DNA of 5,868 nt, taken from assembly GCA_020431945.1 (NCBI GenBank), contig JAGQHH010000188.1:1-5868 (forward strand), written 5' to 3'. The number at the start of each line of letters is the position of its first letter. Position 1 is the stretch's first letter. The translations under genes were made by a program, and so were the position numbers. The notes beneath the pieces were generated by a model. The model saw nothing but the letters and a program-made list of their open reading frames with translations, searched no databases and was not told the origin of the DNA. Positions 5,753 through 5,868 of this stretch are shown here, piece after piece. Origin of the DNA: Cyanobacteria bacterium HKST-UBA02 (GTDB lineage: Bacteria; Cyanobacteriota; Vampirovibrionia; Obscuribacterales; Obscuribacteraceae).

Positions 5753-5868
5753 ATGTCCCGTTTTCTCGCCTTCACAGGCGCCTTGCTGGTTTTTCTCGCC
5801 CCCCTCATCCATCCTCTTGCTTGCGCTGCCGAAGAGTCTGCTCTGGAGCTCACTTCCGCCGCCGATCG
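5753..5868 (+). CDS. Exported protein, N-terminal fragment (runs off the right edge)
   Basis: Only 38 complete codons are in the window. They form a typical export signal: M-S-R, a hydrophobic core (about residues 4-19), then HPLACAAEE. Signal peptidase I cleavage could occur after A25 (A-C-A) or A26. The PLAC sequence ending at C24 is close to a lipobox but has Pro at -3, so a lipoprotein is possible but less likely. The mature part starts with acidic EES and is too short to classify. It follows the coiled-coil membrane gene by 44 bases in the same direction with no terminator seen, so it probably belongs to the same operon. The start is supported by GGAGG 4 bases upstream. Confidence 0.5.
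   Translation, partial: MSRFLAFTGALLVFLAPLIHPLACAAEESALELTSAAD

Noticed and set aside
1..5868. CRISPR array, insertion sequence, tRNA or phage attachment site
   Set aside because: I saw no regularly spaced direct repeats, terminal inverted repeats, transposase or integrase motifs, or cloverleaf-like sequence on either strand by eye.

Overview
The window looks like chromosomal DNA of a Gram-negative bacterium with moderately high GC. Two predicted exported proteins with Sec-type signal peptides and several small membrane proteins suggest an envelope with a periplasm. A proteobacterium is plausible, but nothing here fixes the lineage: there are no rRNA or tRNA genes and no diagnostic markers. 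I see no transposase, integrase, tRNA, rRNA or CRISPR array. No stretch longer than about 160 bases lacks a gene.

The layout is organised around a 51-base divergent intergenic region at 2044-2094. Leftward (minus strand) lie a small two-helix membrane protein (1795-2043) and, after a 156-base gap, a large protein that runs off the left edge (1638 down to 1). The large protein is an atypical protein kinase-like domain joined to a TPR-like helical C-terminal region. It is the most distinctive gene here, and it is easy to miss because it has no stop codon inside the window.

Rightward (plus strand) six genes are closely spaced. They are an aldehyde dehydrogenase (2095-3492), a 135-residue cytoplasmic protein of unknown function that looks beta-rich (3504-3911), a four-helix DUF4239/bestrophin-like membrane protein (3969-4817), a secreted protein with a Gln/Asn/Ser-rich tract (4844-5404), a small coiled-coil plus two-helix membrane protein that starts at TTG inside the preceding gene (5382-5708), and the beginning of another exported protein (5753 to the right edge). 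Gaps are 11, 57 and 26 bases, then a 23-base overlap, then 44 bases, which fits one or two operons.

How the genes work together is only partly inferable. The aldehyde dehydrogenase and the 135-residue protein are probably co-translated. The last four genes look like an envelope-associated group. The kinase belongs to a type that I recall lying beside PP2C phosphatase and VWA-domain genes, but any such partners would be outside this window.
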